59,355 nucleotides of DNA from Didymodactylos carnosus (taxonomy: Eukaryota; Rotifera; Eurotatoria; Philodinida; Philodinidae): NCBI GenBank assembly GCA_905250885.1, contig CAJNOQ010000250.1:1-59355 (forward strand). Direction: 5' to 3'. The notes beneath the pieces were generated by a model that saw nothing but the letters and a program-made list of their open reading frames with translations, had not been told where the DNA came from and did not search any database. This document shows positions 1 through 13,831 of this stretch, in pieces (position 1 is the first letter of the stretch; each line of letters begins with the position of its first letter). Made by a program: the position numbers and the translations under genes.

Positions 1-2
1 AT

Positions 3-469
3 TATGCAAAAACTACATGTTATTGCGATACATACTGGAATTATAGTGTGGCTATTCCCATTTGTTTATGTTGCGTTTTTTCAGATTTCAGATTTGTACA
101 CGAAAATCCAAATGATCCTTATCGGTTAATGAGTGACGTAAAGAAAAGCGTTTATTCCTTCATTGTATTAAATTACTTGATTCCGCAAGTGATGTCCTGC
201 GTCTCTTTAGAGTATTCACCCACATTATTATTGAGTAGAAATATTGATGAATCATTTTCATGAATCATTATCATTTTACAGATAATCATCCTTTTAGAAA
301 CACTATCAGCAGAAATTACTCATTCACAGTAGAAAATAATGTGTCGCAAATTGCGATATATTCTGCGATACCAGTAGCCACTTGCGACACATTTTTTACA
401 TTAAGACTGGAACATATTTTCATTCGACACATTCCGCTAAGTATTTCTACCATACAGAAAACAGTATAA
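3..469 (+). other. unrecognised open stretch at window edge, possible 3' gene end or relic
   Basis: Two overlapping open frames run from the left edge. The first is open from base 3 to a TGA at 261-263. The second begins at an ATG overlapping that stop (260) and ends with TAA at 467-469, where an AATAAA motif overlaps the stop. The change of frame at 260 would need a frameshift or an unseen splice. I recognise no domain. Codon use is less A/T-biased at third positions than in the certain genes of this window, so this could be chance, a decayed gene or the last exon of a plus-strand gene starting outside the window. Low confidence. Confidence 0.2.
338..393. repeat. 12-bp perfect inverted repeat
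   Basis: AATGTGTCGCAA at 338-349 is perfectly complementary to TTGCGACACATT at 382-393, with a 32-base loop. It lies inside the unassigned open stretch. It could form a hairpin or be the core of a decayed element; no target duplication is visible. Confidence 0.6.
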
Positions 470-1806
470 ATAAAGTATTTTTGATGGAAATTAAATATTT
501 TGAAATGAGGTCTTTTTCGTCCGAGAAAAAATATTTAATGTAGAAAAAAGGTTAAAAAGACTTAGAAAGGGATTCACGAATAACATGAAATCGAAATAGA
601 AAGAACTTGAAAAGCCAGAATATGTTCTTCTCTTTTGCAGAACTGAATGTGACCATGTTCGTAGAGCCAGATGGTGCATTAAGTAGATTTTCCGGGTGTC
701 ATTTCACCGTTTCTTTCGAATAGACATTCATTTCTATCCATTGCTGTTACCCTCAACAAAAACTTTTAACGTCGAAAATTAATACTTTCAGGTAGTAATC
801 ACACAAAATAAAAATAATGTTTTATAGATTTTTTTTAAAGAGAGTTAAAAAATCATTTGAATTTGAAAAGATAGAAATTTTTGTTCCGACCGATAGAGGT
901 TTTGTGTTTCTTCTTGAAAATGTCTATATCAGAAAGTATTTCAATCTTTCTATAAAATAATAACGACGTTCTGAAAATTGTTTTATTTTCTTTTAAATGA
1001 ATCCTTCGATTAAAATATATTTCAACCTAGAACAGGTATTTTAATTGAGGCGGAGAAGGATCTTATTTTCATTGTCCTTTCATAATACCTAGCCTAAGCT
1101 TAATGCTGCAACTTTACCTGTATTTTATTTTATCTGCTGGATCAGATACAGTTGGCTGTGTACTACTGTCTTTCTGATATCTGCAGGAATCTGTTTTGTG
1201 AAAGTCGAAAAATATCGAAGGAATGTAGAAAACCCAGGAATCAAAATTTATTCGGTATTGATAACTCTGACAAATTCAATGACTTTCCCCCTATCTGTTG
1301 ATATATAACACATATGGAAACTGAATTTAGTATGACTAATCTCATAATGAAATCAACCTGTTAATTCATGAGAGTTTTGCTTTAAACTATATATCGAGGC
1401 TGTTAGATTTAAGGCATAAAATTTATTTTGAACATTTTTCTTAATGCACCTAATGAGTCGGTAATTCGACCAGCCATTGTTCTATTATTTCTAATTTACA
1501 TAAAAAAATAGTACATAAATCGACAGAAAAATAGTTCTGTCAAAAAGAAAATAGTAGGAAAAATGCATACATACATCGTATCCATCTGACAAGTGTTGAA
1601 CTAGAGAAGTAGCAAAAAAATAAGACATACGTAAAAAAATATACACATCTGACTAGGCATGCTACAAATACCGGTACATGTCTACATCTGACATAAATTT
1701 TAGATGAGAAACCTTTTAGGACAAAATTCGTATAAGCGGAATAGACTGCCAACAATAGTCACTGTTTAGAGTATTGAGTAAATGAAAAAGATTTGATTAA
1801 ATAAAT
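470..1806. other. non-coding spacer, includes POLE 3' flank
   Basis: AT-rich sequence with no frame resembling a gene. It should contain the 3' UTR and polyadenylation site of the minus-strand POLE gene. The clearest minus-strand AATAAA is near 1420-1426, about 380 bases past the stop, but it is not proven. Confidence 0.5.
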
Positions 1807-4800
1807 TTAATCATCTGTCCAATGATTTAATTTTTTTAACCATTGTATTTGTTGAATAACAGCTTGCATTTGATGTTTTTTCGCTATTTGATATAAAATT
1901 GTACACGTTTGATGTAACAATTTTGTTGTATGCATATTTTGATATTGTTGTCCACAATCACAATAAATTTTATAATATACATTTCTAACAAAATGACATT
2001 TTGTACAAATAGCATCTTGTAATATATTTTCAATAGATAATGTTTGAACATAATTCAATAAGTATTGTTCAATCAATTGTTGATCATACGCCATTTGACA
2101 TTGATCACATTTATATTGTTCACCATGTGAAATTTCACGATATAAATCAATATCACGATAATGATTACAATTTGAACAGACTAATTGTGGAACAATGAAC
2201 GATGTTAATGATGACAAATTTGCTTGAGTTATTTGTGAATATTCACTTAATTTTAATAATTTTAATAGATCACGGCGTAATTTATTAATATCATCGGACA
2301 TATCACGAATTAACATCAATAAACAACAAACAGATTTAACAAATTCTAATGCTGGACTCGTATTCATAGTAATGATTGAATGATCAAAATCATTTTTTGT
2401 TAATTTACGTTCAATTTGATTTGTGACTGACATCAATTGTTGATATAATTCGTTAGTAAATATATCACGACAATATTCCAATACATTTGATGGTAGACAA
2501 TCTAGAAAGAAAGAAAACAAATTTATTGACGTATAGCAATTTGTTTTTAATGGTAAAATTGACTATGGAGTGTAATATGAGTTGTGTGAAGCATTTTTAC
2601 ATTAATTTCTAAAAACTTCAAGTATTTTAACTCGATTCTTATCTTTCTTCTCATTTGTGTAGCAAATGGAAAGTCTTTTATAATACTGATGATGTTCTGG
2701 ATGAATATTGTTTTCTAAAGAATCGGACTTAGTATCTGACATCATGAAGAAGCTTATCCCTCTAGGATCGTAGAACTTGCTAGTTAAGAAAGCATTTCTT
2801 ACATTCCATCAGTGTGATTTCCTATTTAAACACGATTTTGTTTATAAGATGTACCTAAGGCAGACGTGGAGTGAAATTCATTTTTCTTTTATTTATACAT
2901 CATTCGATAGAGAATTTGACGGCAATCACGAATATGTGTTCCCTGAACTTTTTGGAGCACTTACTGAATAAATTTGTTTTACAACCACTTTTTTGCTACA
3001 GACGAGTTCAAATCTTGAAAACTTAGCAGTGGTCCTTTTTTATGGTGTGAGGATATTAGCATGCAAAATATTGCTGCTAAATAATTTGTAGTTAAATGTT
3101 TTATCATTCTTACAAACAATAGAAGAGACGAGATCTTTTTCATAACTTTTTCACTCTAGCCACATCATCATATTACCTGTTATAGTTGTTGTTGATGTAT
3201 CTTTACTATAGTGTTCACGTAATCGATTAAAAATTGTACGAGCAAATCCTATAATAATTGTTTCAAAATAATCTTGTACAACTCGTGGTAAATAAATAAT
3301 CATATTCCATTCAAAACATGTTTCTTCTTCATCTTCACCAATTTCTTCTTTATCTTTTAACCATACACGAAATCCACAATAATTTTTTTCATCATACCAC
3401 CATAGAGATTGATAAATTGATTTTAATCCCAGACAAATTGTTGATGTTAATTCTTTTTGTTGTAAATGATCTAAAATTAGTCTAATATATGATTGAGTAT
3501 CTACAAGTAACCATCGTTTTGTTGTAATAATTATTTTATTTAAATTTCCATAAATAGTCGATGAACCAATACGTTGTAATTCCACTAACAACTGTAATAA
3601 TAATTTTTTCATAAATAATTGTATTGTACGTTTTAAAGCTGGTTCATACAACAAACTTTTAGATGATTGTAACCAACGATAAAAATGATGTAATTGCATA
3701 TCAGCAAATATATTTGAATATGAACGAACATCTTGTAACCAAACTTGAATCATTTGACGCAATAAACGTAACGATGGTAAACATAATGATGTTTCATCGT
3801 ACATTGTGTTTACTGTTGAATTACTGTTTCCAATCGATAGTGACGATAGAATATCACTCGTACCAGCTACAGAATTTTGAACAGGTACACCAAAACCTAA
3901 AAACAGAAAGAAAAACTTTTGTCAACATAGAACTGTGGCCTAATATAGGAATTTTTCTGTCTTTCTTGCTATATAAACTTAAAATCTACTCTCCTTTGAA
4001 ATCATAAGTGAGAAAGCGTTGCATAATGAGCGTCACGAGAGATTAACAAAATTTTTGCTAGGTTAGCATGAAATGTAAATCATGAGATCTGAAGAATATA
4101 TCGGGATAACTTGTTGTATCTCATTCGTTTGACTGCTAGTTTCTCAACAATTATCTTTTTAAAAGCAATTAGCGACGCTGTTCAACATACCTAAATCAAA
4201 ACTTGAACCTTCTGTTTCATGAATTTTTTGAAAATTGAGTACAGCACATATTGCCAAGCCGACTAATTCAAATTCAATGCATGCTGTGGGATAAAATGCT
4301 GGACGATTAATTTCAAATGGTGGATGATTTTCTTCTTGCAGTGATGTTGATGAAACATCTGAATCTGAATGAAATAAATTATTTGCTATTGTATCATTTC
4401 CTGTGGTCAATAACATTCGATAATCATCTTGTTCTTTTCCACCTAAATCTGGTTGATCGGTTAAAGAACACCATAACAAATGATTATGTTTTACTAAATG
4501 TCTAGCATAAAACAAATCACAAGCAAATAGACATGGATCTTCGGGAAAATTGCCAATAGGTACATGTAAATATCGACATTGTTCTAACATATTAACCAAA
4601 ATAATATTTGCATTTGAATAATGTTGTATTAAATGACGTGCTGCCGTTTTTTGCCAGTCTAATACACTACGAAATAAATTTGCTTTATCTTTTGTATGAA
4701 TAGTTACTTTTGGATAATCGTGTAAAAGCGACATATTTTGATGAAGATCAGATAATGGTATATTTGTTTGAATAGCCAAATAAATTGGTACTGAACTATG

Positions 4801-7800
4801 CGTTGAGTCAGTTTCACGAACTAAACATATGTTAAGTGATTTCTCTAAGACTTGAAGTGACAATTAATTGGCCGATATTTCTACTTATAAGGACAAGATA
4901 CTATATCATCATAGGCCTTCTTGGTTAGACGATGAAAATTTTCAGTACTTACGATTCATTAATATTTTATTAAATCGTTTCCATATACTTTGTAGATCAG
5001 TATCAACTTTGATTTCAAATTGATGCTCATTCAATGGTAATAATGCTTTATCAATCCCACGTTGTAAACGTTTTTCACATTCTAATTTTAATAATTTATT
5101 TAAATTTGGCATATTATTTTCTCTTACATTATCTAATAGGCCAATATACGCTTTACATGAATTTGGTACAAATAATGATACACATAATTTTCCGTGATCC
5201 ATGTGTATATAGAAATAAACACATTGCAATGTGCCTTGTTCAATATACGATTGTTCTGATAATGGTTTTAACTCTAATTCATTAAGTTGAAATGTATTTG
5301 TTAATTTTTGTAGTTGTTGTTCCTGTCGTCTTAATGAACAAACACAACCTAATGATACGAGTAAACGAAATTCTAATGGTACATTCATTTCATAGACACC
5401 TTCAATATCGGGTTGATTTAAATCAGCCATTATATCAGTATAATAATCTTTAAATACGCATTCATCCAGCGTATATTGATATAAATTATATGTTTGAGAG
5501 CAACGTGGTAATAAACGATTGACTTTACGACACCAATCATTAATCGCTTTTTCATAATCACGACTCTTCTGTGACACTGTTGTTACTATTGTTGTTGGCT
5601 TTGCTTCTTTTGGTGTACGATGATTAACATAAAATACTCGTGGTACATTTATTTTAATTTGTTTGATTTCTTTATTAACAATACACCATGCTTTAAATAG
5701 ACCCGGTTGATCCGTTGCTTCATACTGAATGATTTGCCATGGTGTTGTATACAAAGTTTCTGCTGCACGACGAATATACGAATCTATTTTACCCATATTC
5801 TTAGTTTTCTGAGGTGCTTCGTGTGTAATGGAAATTACACTAGCACTAGCCGACTGTATTTGTTCTCGTTGAATATCCCATTTTCGTTTATGATACGCAA
5901 GCCATCTTAAATGATGATCATGGGTTGTACCAAATGGTGGTGATGGACCCAAAATTATTCGCCATTGACGCGTATTTTTATCGTTATCATCACGTTTACG
6001 TTTTAATGTTGTTTTTGTCACTGCTACTGTTAATTTTGACGATGAATCTACAGTAATAGTAATTAGAATATCTATTTAGTGAGTGTCACTTCAAAAAATA
6101 GTTTATACTTACTCCGTTGTTTTCCAATATCTTCAATATCTGCTGTTATTGCCATATTTTCCATTTGTTGTTGATTATTATCTAATAATGTCTGTTTATC
6201 TACGCTATTAAAAACATCAGTTATTCGTTTTTGTTTATAAATACTTGTTTTTTCGATTAAACGTTTATGAAGCCAATCAGGATGTTGTACACGTGGTACA
6301 GGATTTTTAATACCTTGTAATGCAGCCGGAATAGTAACAATTTTTTGTACACAACTATTTAAACGATCAATATAATAATTCCAATCTAAAATATCCCGTA
6401 AATCTAAACTTTCTGTTATTGATAAGTGTAACCATTTTCGTAAATAATAATTTCGTACACTCTGATCCGATTGAAATATGGTCAATGGGATAGCACGTTC
6501 GGTAATGGGTGCACCGCGAGGTACATTCGCAATAACAAAGCGACAACATAAACCTTTATCTTTAACAACATCATCGCCCAAAAATTCGGCTAAACTAAAA
6601 CAGAAAATAAATATATTAGACGCTTATGAAGGAAAAAAACTATTCTTACCGTTTTGCTGTTGATATTGACGTCGATTTTTGCTCACCATAATCGGACAAC
6701 ATTCTTGACATCGTCCGTCTTTCTGATATTAATTCAACTAATTCTTTATCCGTTATATCATTACCATGTGAATATAATACATCTAACCAGTAATCGGCTA
6801 TTTTGGCTACATGTCCATAACATTCTTCCAATGTATTACCTTTCAGAAACGCTTCAAAAACACTCGCTTGAAATATTTTAATTAATTGTAATTCACCATT
6901 TCGTTTCACTTCAAAACCTTTTAATTCTGCAATGGAACCATCGAGATTGAATACAGCATAACGTTTTTTAATACGTTTTCCTTCTTCTTTTGATGCCGGT
7001 AATATCATGGCTAAATATGGACCATCAATTTCAAAAAAGATGGAATTTTCTGAACGTATTTTATATTGATGTTTATCTTTATCAACTAATTCATGATATT
7101 GATCATTTGTATAATAATCCTTAATCAGCATATTTAATAAACTACATGGATAGGAAAATACTAATTTTGGACGATTTACGTTAGTTGAAAATAATTCATA
7201 ATTTTCAGGAAATGTTGCTGGAAGCACACACCATATACCATCCTGAAAACAACAAGAGTAATTTTCTACAGATTATTTCTAAATCAAATGAAATCAGTTC
7301 TCACAGTATCTAACTCTAATGGACGTCCAATTTGTTCAAGAAGTTCTCTTGTTCGTTTGATAATTGTTGAACCTGTTGTACATACAATACCACCCATTTC
7401 CATTCTATGCCACCTTGCACCTCTTCTCATTACATAACCATAAAACGAATTTAATATACATTTATGCGCCAATTGTAGTGAATCCTGAAAGAAAACGAAC
7501 GACATAAACCTTTGATCTGTCAAATTAAATGTAGTAAAACTTCTTCGCGTAGTACTGAAATACAAAGTAGAACTTCGACCTCAAGATAGGTCCCCTTCGT
7601 AGGAGATCTAAGTTGTCTTTGAAGAGATGATGATTCGTACACGTTTTATTTGCCTTTTTTCTTAGTTGACAGAAAGAAAGCGTACAATATTAAACCAACG
7701 TCGAAGCTAAATGCAACCTGTATTGATTATATGATCTCAATAAGCTAATTTTAAATCGTAGAACGTATGTAATGGGAGTTTAAACGTTTTTTTTCTTTTT

Positions 7801-10800
7801 GATAGCTATTTACTTCTGTTCTTCTTACGACATTTCACAAAAACAAGCATCAATCAGGATGTTTATTATTTTCGAAAGATGTCTTTTCCTTGTTCATACT
7901 TACATAGATGACAATAAGATTATTACAACGTTTTGTCTCATGAAGATCATCAATTTTCATTGCACCCTGTAAATTTTTTTTCCATTTTTTTAATAAATCT
8001 TTATACTCATATCGTCGATCACGAAATGCTCTTACTGTATCAACATAAAATGAATTTTCACATTGACAAACAATTGTTTCACGTGTTTCTTCACGTGTCT
8101 GATTTACTTTCTTATAGGCTTTACGACAGTACTCTTGTAAACGTTTACGTTCAATTATTGTCTGTGTTTCTAATGGTAATTCATGAAATGAACGTGTGTT
8201 ATTAGTCGATGATGGTAACGATGATGAACGTTGGTGATTGCGAAATTTATTTTCTTTATTGTTATTGTTAAATTCAAATTTTTTGGGATCATTATATGGA
8301 AAACGTTCATTTTCTAATTGTAACTGAATACGTTGTAATTCATTCCGTGTTGCTGGTACGTATGTACCACGCCATATCCAATCCATTTTTCGTTGACATC
8401 GAGCATTTGGACGATTTAAATCACATTGTGCACATATTGTTGAATCAACAATTGCTGCTGGTTGAAGTCTATTTGTTAAAATAATATTTGGATACATGGC
8501 ACCAACATCCAAATGATAAATATTTGGTTTTTCTAAACGATTTGGAACATTTTTTAAATGTAATAAACGCTGTAATATATCATCTTTGATATCTTGTAAA
8601 TTTGTTATAGTATCTAATTCTAATTTTTCTTCAACTTCAACACATTGGATTAGTGTACGATCAATATTATCGATTAAATATTGTATTGTTTCTGGTACAA
8701 GTTTAAAACGACATGGTATATCACTACGAAAAACGCCAGATTCCAATGCTTCTACACTAGCGCCAACATACGTTTCTGTTGTTAATAAATGACCATCATG
8801 TGTATAACGATATTGTTCTTCTTCATGTTTATTGGGAAATATAACATTGGCATGATATGCTTGAACCATCAATAGTGTTTCACACAATGTACCAGAACCT
8901 TAAAAGAAACATTATAATTAAAAGATGGATAGAATGATGTTAATTTAAAAATTTGAGAGAATAGAGTCAATTTTGAGTTGCAAATACAAATCGTTGAGAG
9001 AAATTTGACTTCATTTTTGGTCTAGTTTGAACTGATTTACCTTTTCTTAAAATTTCTTCCGGACGCATTGGTATAATTGTACATAGTGCAAAGATGAATG
9101 TATGAACATATTTCATATATAAATAATATGTAGCAACAGCATCCGAAACAGAATAATTTGATAATATTTGTGGTTGTTCGACAGCTAAACGACACATATC
9201 CTCGGGATCAATCTCAATTGGATTATATCTTAATTTTGCTTTTGTAACAGCTTTCAAACCATGACTACCCACAGGTAAATAACTATCACGTTTTACCCAT
9301 TTAATAGCATCCATATGGATGCATGGTCGACATAAATAATTATCTTGAACATCTTTACGAAAACCAATTTCATTGTACATATTTAAACCATTGATTTGTG
9401 CCTGAAAAAAATATGACGTAAATTAAAATGATTAACGAACGAATGAATGAATAAATGATAAAACTTACTCGTGTCTCAACAAACGGAATATCAAACGAAT
9501 CACCGTTATAAGTAACAATAATATGCGGTTTAATATCTATAATATGTTGAAAAAAACGTTTCAATAAATCCAATTCATTTAATTCATTATAAACATGAAA
9601 ATGTCCAGGATATTCCTTTTTTGGTGTATATTCAAAATCAGATATATCTTGAGAGATGATATCACGATTAATAATTAAGTACCCTTGTTGGTCAATCATA
9701 TACGATATCATCATTATCTAGACACAATGTACGAAATGTCATGTATGTAAAGAGAATAGTTTAATGAACTAATAACAAATTACCTGATCTGTTTGAGCAG
9801 TTGGAAATTTCAATGGCATTTTTGTACATTCAATATCGAATGCTAGAACAATTGGTTCTGGTAGTTCGATCAATTCTGGCTTCAGAATAAATTGACTCTG
9901 AGTATCATTTATTAATTGACCACGAACACCATACCTGAACAAAAAAGATTTCATTAACTTTCAAATATTCAATGTAAACAGTCTATACCTATTCAGACTA
10001 AAAATACAACAACAAGATATTTTCTTTTACGGAAATGCCCAGTATATACTGGTATGAAATAGTCACGCTAAAATTTCCACTCTCTCGTAAAGATATTCTC
10101 AACTGATGTTTATAGAACTGTTCGCTGTTTGAAATAAACATTCTGTAGTCGAATCTTTCTTCCACATGAATGTTATAGAATAAGATTTCTAACATTTAAG
10201 ATACAACGAATCAATTTAAGACTTACCATAACCCAACCATAATTTTAAGATCAATACAAACACGTATATGATAAGGAACATCGAATTCTCTTAAATCAAC
10301 AATTGAATCAATTTGTTTTTCAATTAAATTATTTGCTCCACCAAAATGCAGATCATTTGTTGTTGTTTTGATTAGTGACGCTTCTGGATGTTGCTCACGT
10401 TCTTTTTCTCGTTCTGAATTTTGTTTAACAATTGGTTGTAATTCTCGACGTATTTTCATTAAGTCATCAATATCATAAAATTTTAAACGAATATACGTTC
10501 GTTTTAATCCACCTAAATGATTTGGTAGATCTAAATCTTCTTTTACGATTAAATCACACGCTAAACATTTATTATTATAACGTTTTGATAAATAAGCATA
10601 TACATCATTTTCACGACCCAGTTTAGCACCCACATAAAAATACGGTGAATATTGCACGGATATTTTAAAACGTTCACCAGTTTCACCGATAAAATATAAA
10701 TCCAGTGATGATAAAAAGCGTCGTCTTTCCTCGTCAAATACTTCACTCGGTTGAATGTTGTACAGCCAACCAATTTTTTCTTCAAAACCTTTATAACGTG

Positions 10801-10942
10801 TAAAACCATATATATTATCAATACGTTCTGATTGATGTAAACGATCAATACGTTTGTCGAATGTTAAACCACCCGTATTTGTAACAGCCACATCCTCCAA
10901 ATCATCATTAGCAATTCCGCCATTGGAGTCTTCTTCGTCCAT
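1807..10942 (-). CDS. POLE: DNA polymerase epsilon catalytic subunit, 12 exons, complete
   Basis: Leading-strand replicative family B polymerase with proofreading, acting in the nucleus. Exons, all on the minus strand: 10942-10227, 9934-9784, 9717-9469, 9401-9041, 8898-7904, 7484-7305, 7242-6650, 6594-6113, 6047-4953, 4850-4191, 3896-3177 and 2501-1807. All introns are GT-AG and frame is kept throughout, giving about 2298 residues (human 2286). Visible motifs: Exo I FDIE (D272, E274), Exo [10 protein letters not shown] (D365), Exo III YSVSDA (D459), Pol motif [11 protein letters not shown] (D623), the NSFYGYV helix, and motif C LDTDG (D882, D884). Cysteines C648, C651 and C660, plus a CQCENSF site, match the iron-sulfur CysX motif of Pol epsilon. 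The C-terminal half is the inactive polymerase fold, ending with CysA (C2176, C2179, C2199, C2202) and CysB (C2233, C2236, C2248, C2250), which bind the B subunit and zinc. An asparagine-rich insert lies near residues 700-730. No break is seen. Intron lengths are 55-675 bp. Confidence 0.97.
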
Positions 10943-10972
10943 CTGAAAAATAAAATAAAATAAATTTATTTA
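10943..10972 (-). promoter_or_regulatory. 3' splice acceptor directly abutting the POLE start codon
   Basis: On the minus strand, bases ending in TTTTTCAG lie immediately before the POLE ATG, behind a T-rich tract. This is a textbook acceptor and implies that the leader is spliced on, either from a 5' UTR exon further upstream or by a trans-spliced leader. Spliced leaders are known in bdelloid rotifers, flatworms and some other groups. The donor was not found. Confidence 0.5.
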
Positions 10973-11800
10973 TTGTACCCTTTAGAAATCAGTTCGAAAA
11001 CATTTGGTATAAAAGATACTTAAATGGGATAAATACTACGCAAAATTCATTAAACATTTAAGAATCCTATGAACTATTGTTGATCATTCACCCCTTTTTA
11101 GATCAGTTACGGTATGAAAAATGAGAATATAAAGTGCTTCGATTGTTGTTGACGATAGTTTTGAAAAAAAGCGACTAGAAGACAGATTTTGTTCTAACGA
11201 CGAGTTATCAACAAATTTCCTTTCTCAGCCATCTTATTATTCAGCAGTGACTGTTGGCAAATTCGATAAGGTTAAAAAATGATCTAGCACAAATCTCAAT
11301 CATTACCATCTACCAATGTTCGTCACTTAGAAGCTCCGATTGTTTTTCACGTTAAATAAGGAGTTCTTAAGTCATTTGAAGGTAACGTTTAGCTTATGAT
11401 TAAGATCGTGAAAAAGATTGTCATATTCAGGGACGCTGCGACAACGGGAGTGAAGCGGGGGATCCTCCTCCCTGGTTTTTGGAATCTTTTACTCACAAAT
11501 TCGAGAAGTCTTTGCTTTGGAAATGAGGTCAACAATCAGCACCATCTGACGTGTGCTAATAAACATAATAGCAAAAGCTTCTGAACTCTCATTTAATGTT
11601 GTAATGAGCAATCGCTGATTACTCATTATAAATACTCTCGGTTTAAGAATAAACGCCAATATATTTTCTTTTTATCGTTTACAAGAAAATCTGCTTGCAT
11701 TTTGAAAGCTTCCCATTCTTCTTGCTTTCTTTCACTAATTTGGCTCCCAAATCCTGCGGTATAAACGCTTGACTCTTCGTAACAAAATGCCTTTGTCTGT

Positions 11801-11825
11801 TGACTTTACTCCCAAAGTAAAGTCA
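11801..11825. repeat. 9-bp perfect hairpin
   Basis: TGACTTTAC (11801-11809) pairs with GTAAAGTCA (11817-11825) across a 7-base loop. Function unknown. Confidence 0.5.
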
Positions 11826-12989
11826 GAGTTTGAGGCTCAGATTTTCAATCAATTTCTCAGGTCGTGACGATGAATCAGTACGTTTTACTCTTAAATTTAA
11901 AGACGTCGCGCGCACAACGAAAATGCCGCCATGTTAGAAAAACAATAATCTCGATGCTATATCTGTTCTTAATTGGTTGCTTGTTTTTAAGTACTCATTT
12001 TAGTCGTTCTTGAGTTCTTTCGCCAGAGTGGAGCTAACGTCAAGATATTCTACAAAATTTCTAGAATTAGTCACTATTGTCAATGTAAAACTAATAGAAA
12101 GTAGCGCTTGACTGTAGAAATTCCAGTTGTAGAAAGAGTATCTCGACCTAGAACTAATTTGAATTTTTCTAGGTGTAGTAGAACGTAAAAATTAATTCAT
12201 GTATTTACTAAAGTTTAGATCCTCGTGGACAATTCTAAGAAATTACTCGCAAAATAACACAAGAGAATTGAGGATCAGTAACAAAATGATTAGTTTTTCA
12301 CTACTATTCATTTCAAAGTATTGTGTCTATGCTTGATTATTGAGCACCATTCAATAAAAAAAGAGGATCGAGATCTAGTGGTTGTTTGATCAAGATGCTT
12401 TAAGTCCATAAAGTAAGATACAGACTTGAGTCGATGCTTGACTTTAGGTCAGTTCCATGGGGATGAGATAAACTTAATTGATATGATTTTTTGATGAACA
12501 CCAAAAACTAAGTTTAAGATGAAATATTCTCGGTGATTTCCGTGAATCGATAATAGATTAAGGAACATCTTTTCATAAAAGACCTTTAAAAATCTGTTCC
12601 GAAGAGAGGTTGGAGAGTTTTTGTTGCTGAGGTTATGCAAAGTCACCGAGTATCAGTCTTGCAAATCGCTGAAAATGAGGATATTGTTTGACTCTTATTT
12701 TAAAGAGGACACGTTGGATTATCTGAGCATGTAAAGAAATCAACACATTGTCTATGAATATTTAGAAAATCCAACTTTGTTGTCTAAAAATCCTTTTAGA
12801 ACTTTTTGTTTTTACACCCGAATAATATTTTCAAACATTTTTCACAAAGTTCAGAATAACGATAGAAATTTGCTATTAAAAAAATATCGAAAGTGTTTGT
12901 ATATACCTTGATGGTGAAGCTATTCATCTCTTTTTTTTCTGCATTTACTATTTAACTTTAAGGAGATTTTTTCGATTGATACAGCATCC

Positions 12990-13020
12990 TAAGTCAGGTT
13001 CAAGTTAAAAATCTGACTTA
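12990..13020. repeat. 8-bp perfect hairpin
   Basis: TAAGTCAG (12990-12997) pairs with CTGACTTA (13013-13020) across a 15-base loop. Its arm resembles the one at 11801, which may be coincidence. Confidence 0.4.
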
Positions 13021-13800
13021 ATGGGCCTGAGACATACACATTGTGCTACCAAGTCCCTGCTATTTCATTATAGAAGATTTTAATTGGGTATTGTAATTGT
13101 ATGTTTTACTGAAGAGTTTAAGAATAGTATGGCTACGAATAATTATAACTCCTTTTGACCAGAAAATTTAGTTATTAGTACCTCAAGTCAAACACAGAAC
13201 TCCGGTTGAATTAATGCTATAGTTACACTGATCAAACGTCGTTTTGAAAAAAAATTAGTTTGGCTCCAGTATACTACATCATGAACTGGCGTAGGCAAAA
13301 GAATGAATTTGAAATTTTCAATGCCAATAGTCAACTTTCTTGTCTCATTTCTTGAAAGATTCTTGTCTCTTGGTATTTTAACCAAGAATCTTGCTAAATA
13401 GTTCATATATATTTTTATCTCAGAACTCTAGATAAATAAAAGATTCCACAGTCACGGATCATGTAAACACTCGATTATCGCTTGACAAGAATCATGTGAG
13501 ATTGAAAAGAACCTCTATGCGATTTTAGATCGTAATACGCTTTTATTTTTATTTCTTAACTATTGAACATTACCATTAAGTAAAAAAGAAATTTTTTAAT
13601 TGCGGTCTCACGAAAATAGTTTTGGTTCTGCATGAACAATAATCTTTATTTTATTGAAAGAAGAATGAAAATGCCACTGAAATGTAGCTATACGTAGAAA
13701 ATGTTTAGTAAAAAAAAATTGCATGCCTCAGGAATTTCTGAACGAGCAGTCAACTGAGAATGAAGTATGCTCGCTTAATTGAAATAACAACATTCAAAAA

Positions 13801-13831
13801 CACTTTTAACTTTCAAACGGAGTTAAAAGTG
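13801..13831. repeat. 11-bp perfect hairpin
   Basis: CACTTTTAACT (13801-13811) pairs with AGTTAAAAGTG (13821-13831) across a 9-base loop. It is the strongest of the three short hairpins upstream of POLE. There is no adjacent gene end that would make it a terminator. Confidence 0.5.

Noticed and set aside
3663..4007. 114-codon plus-strand frame opposite POLE
   Set aside because: It lies antisense to POLE exon 11 and the adjacent intron; the opposite strand is explained by strong family similarity.
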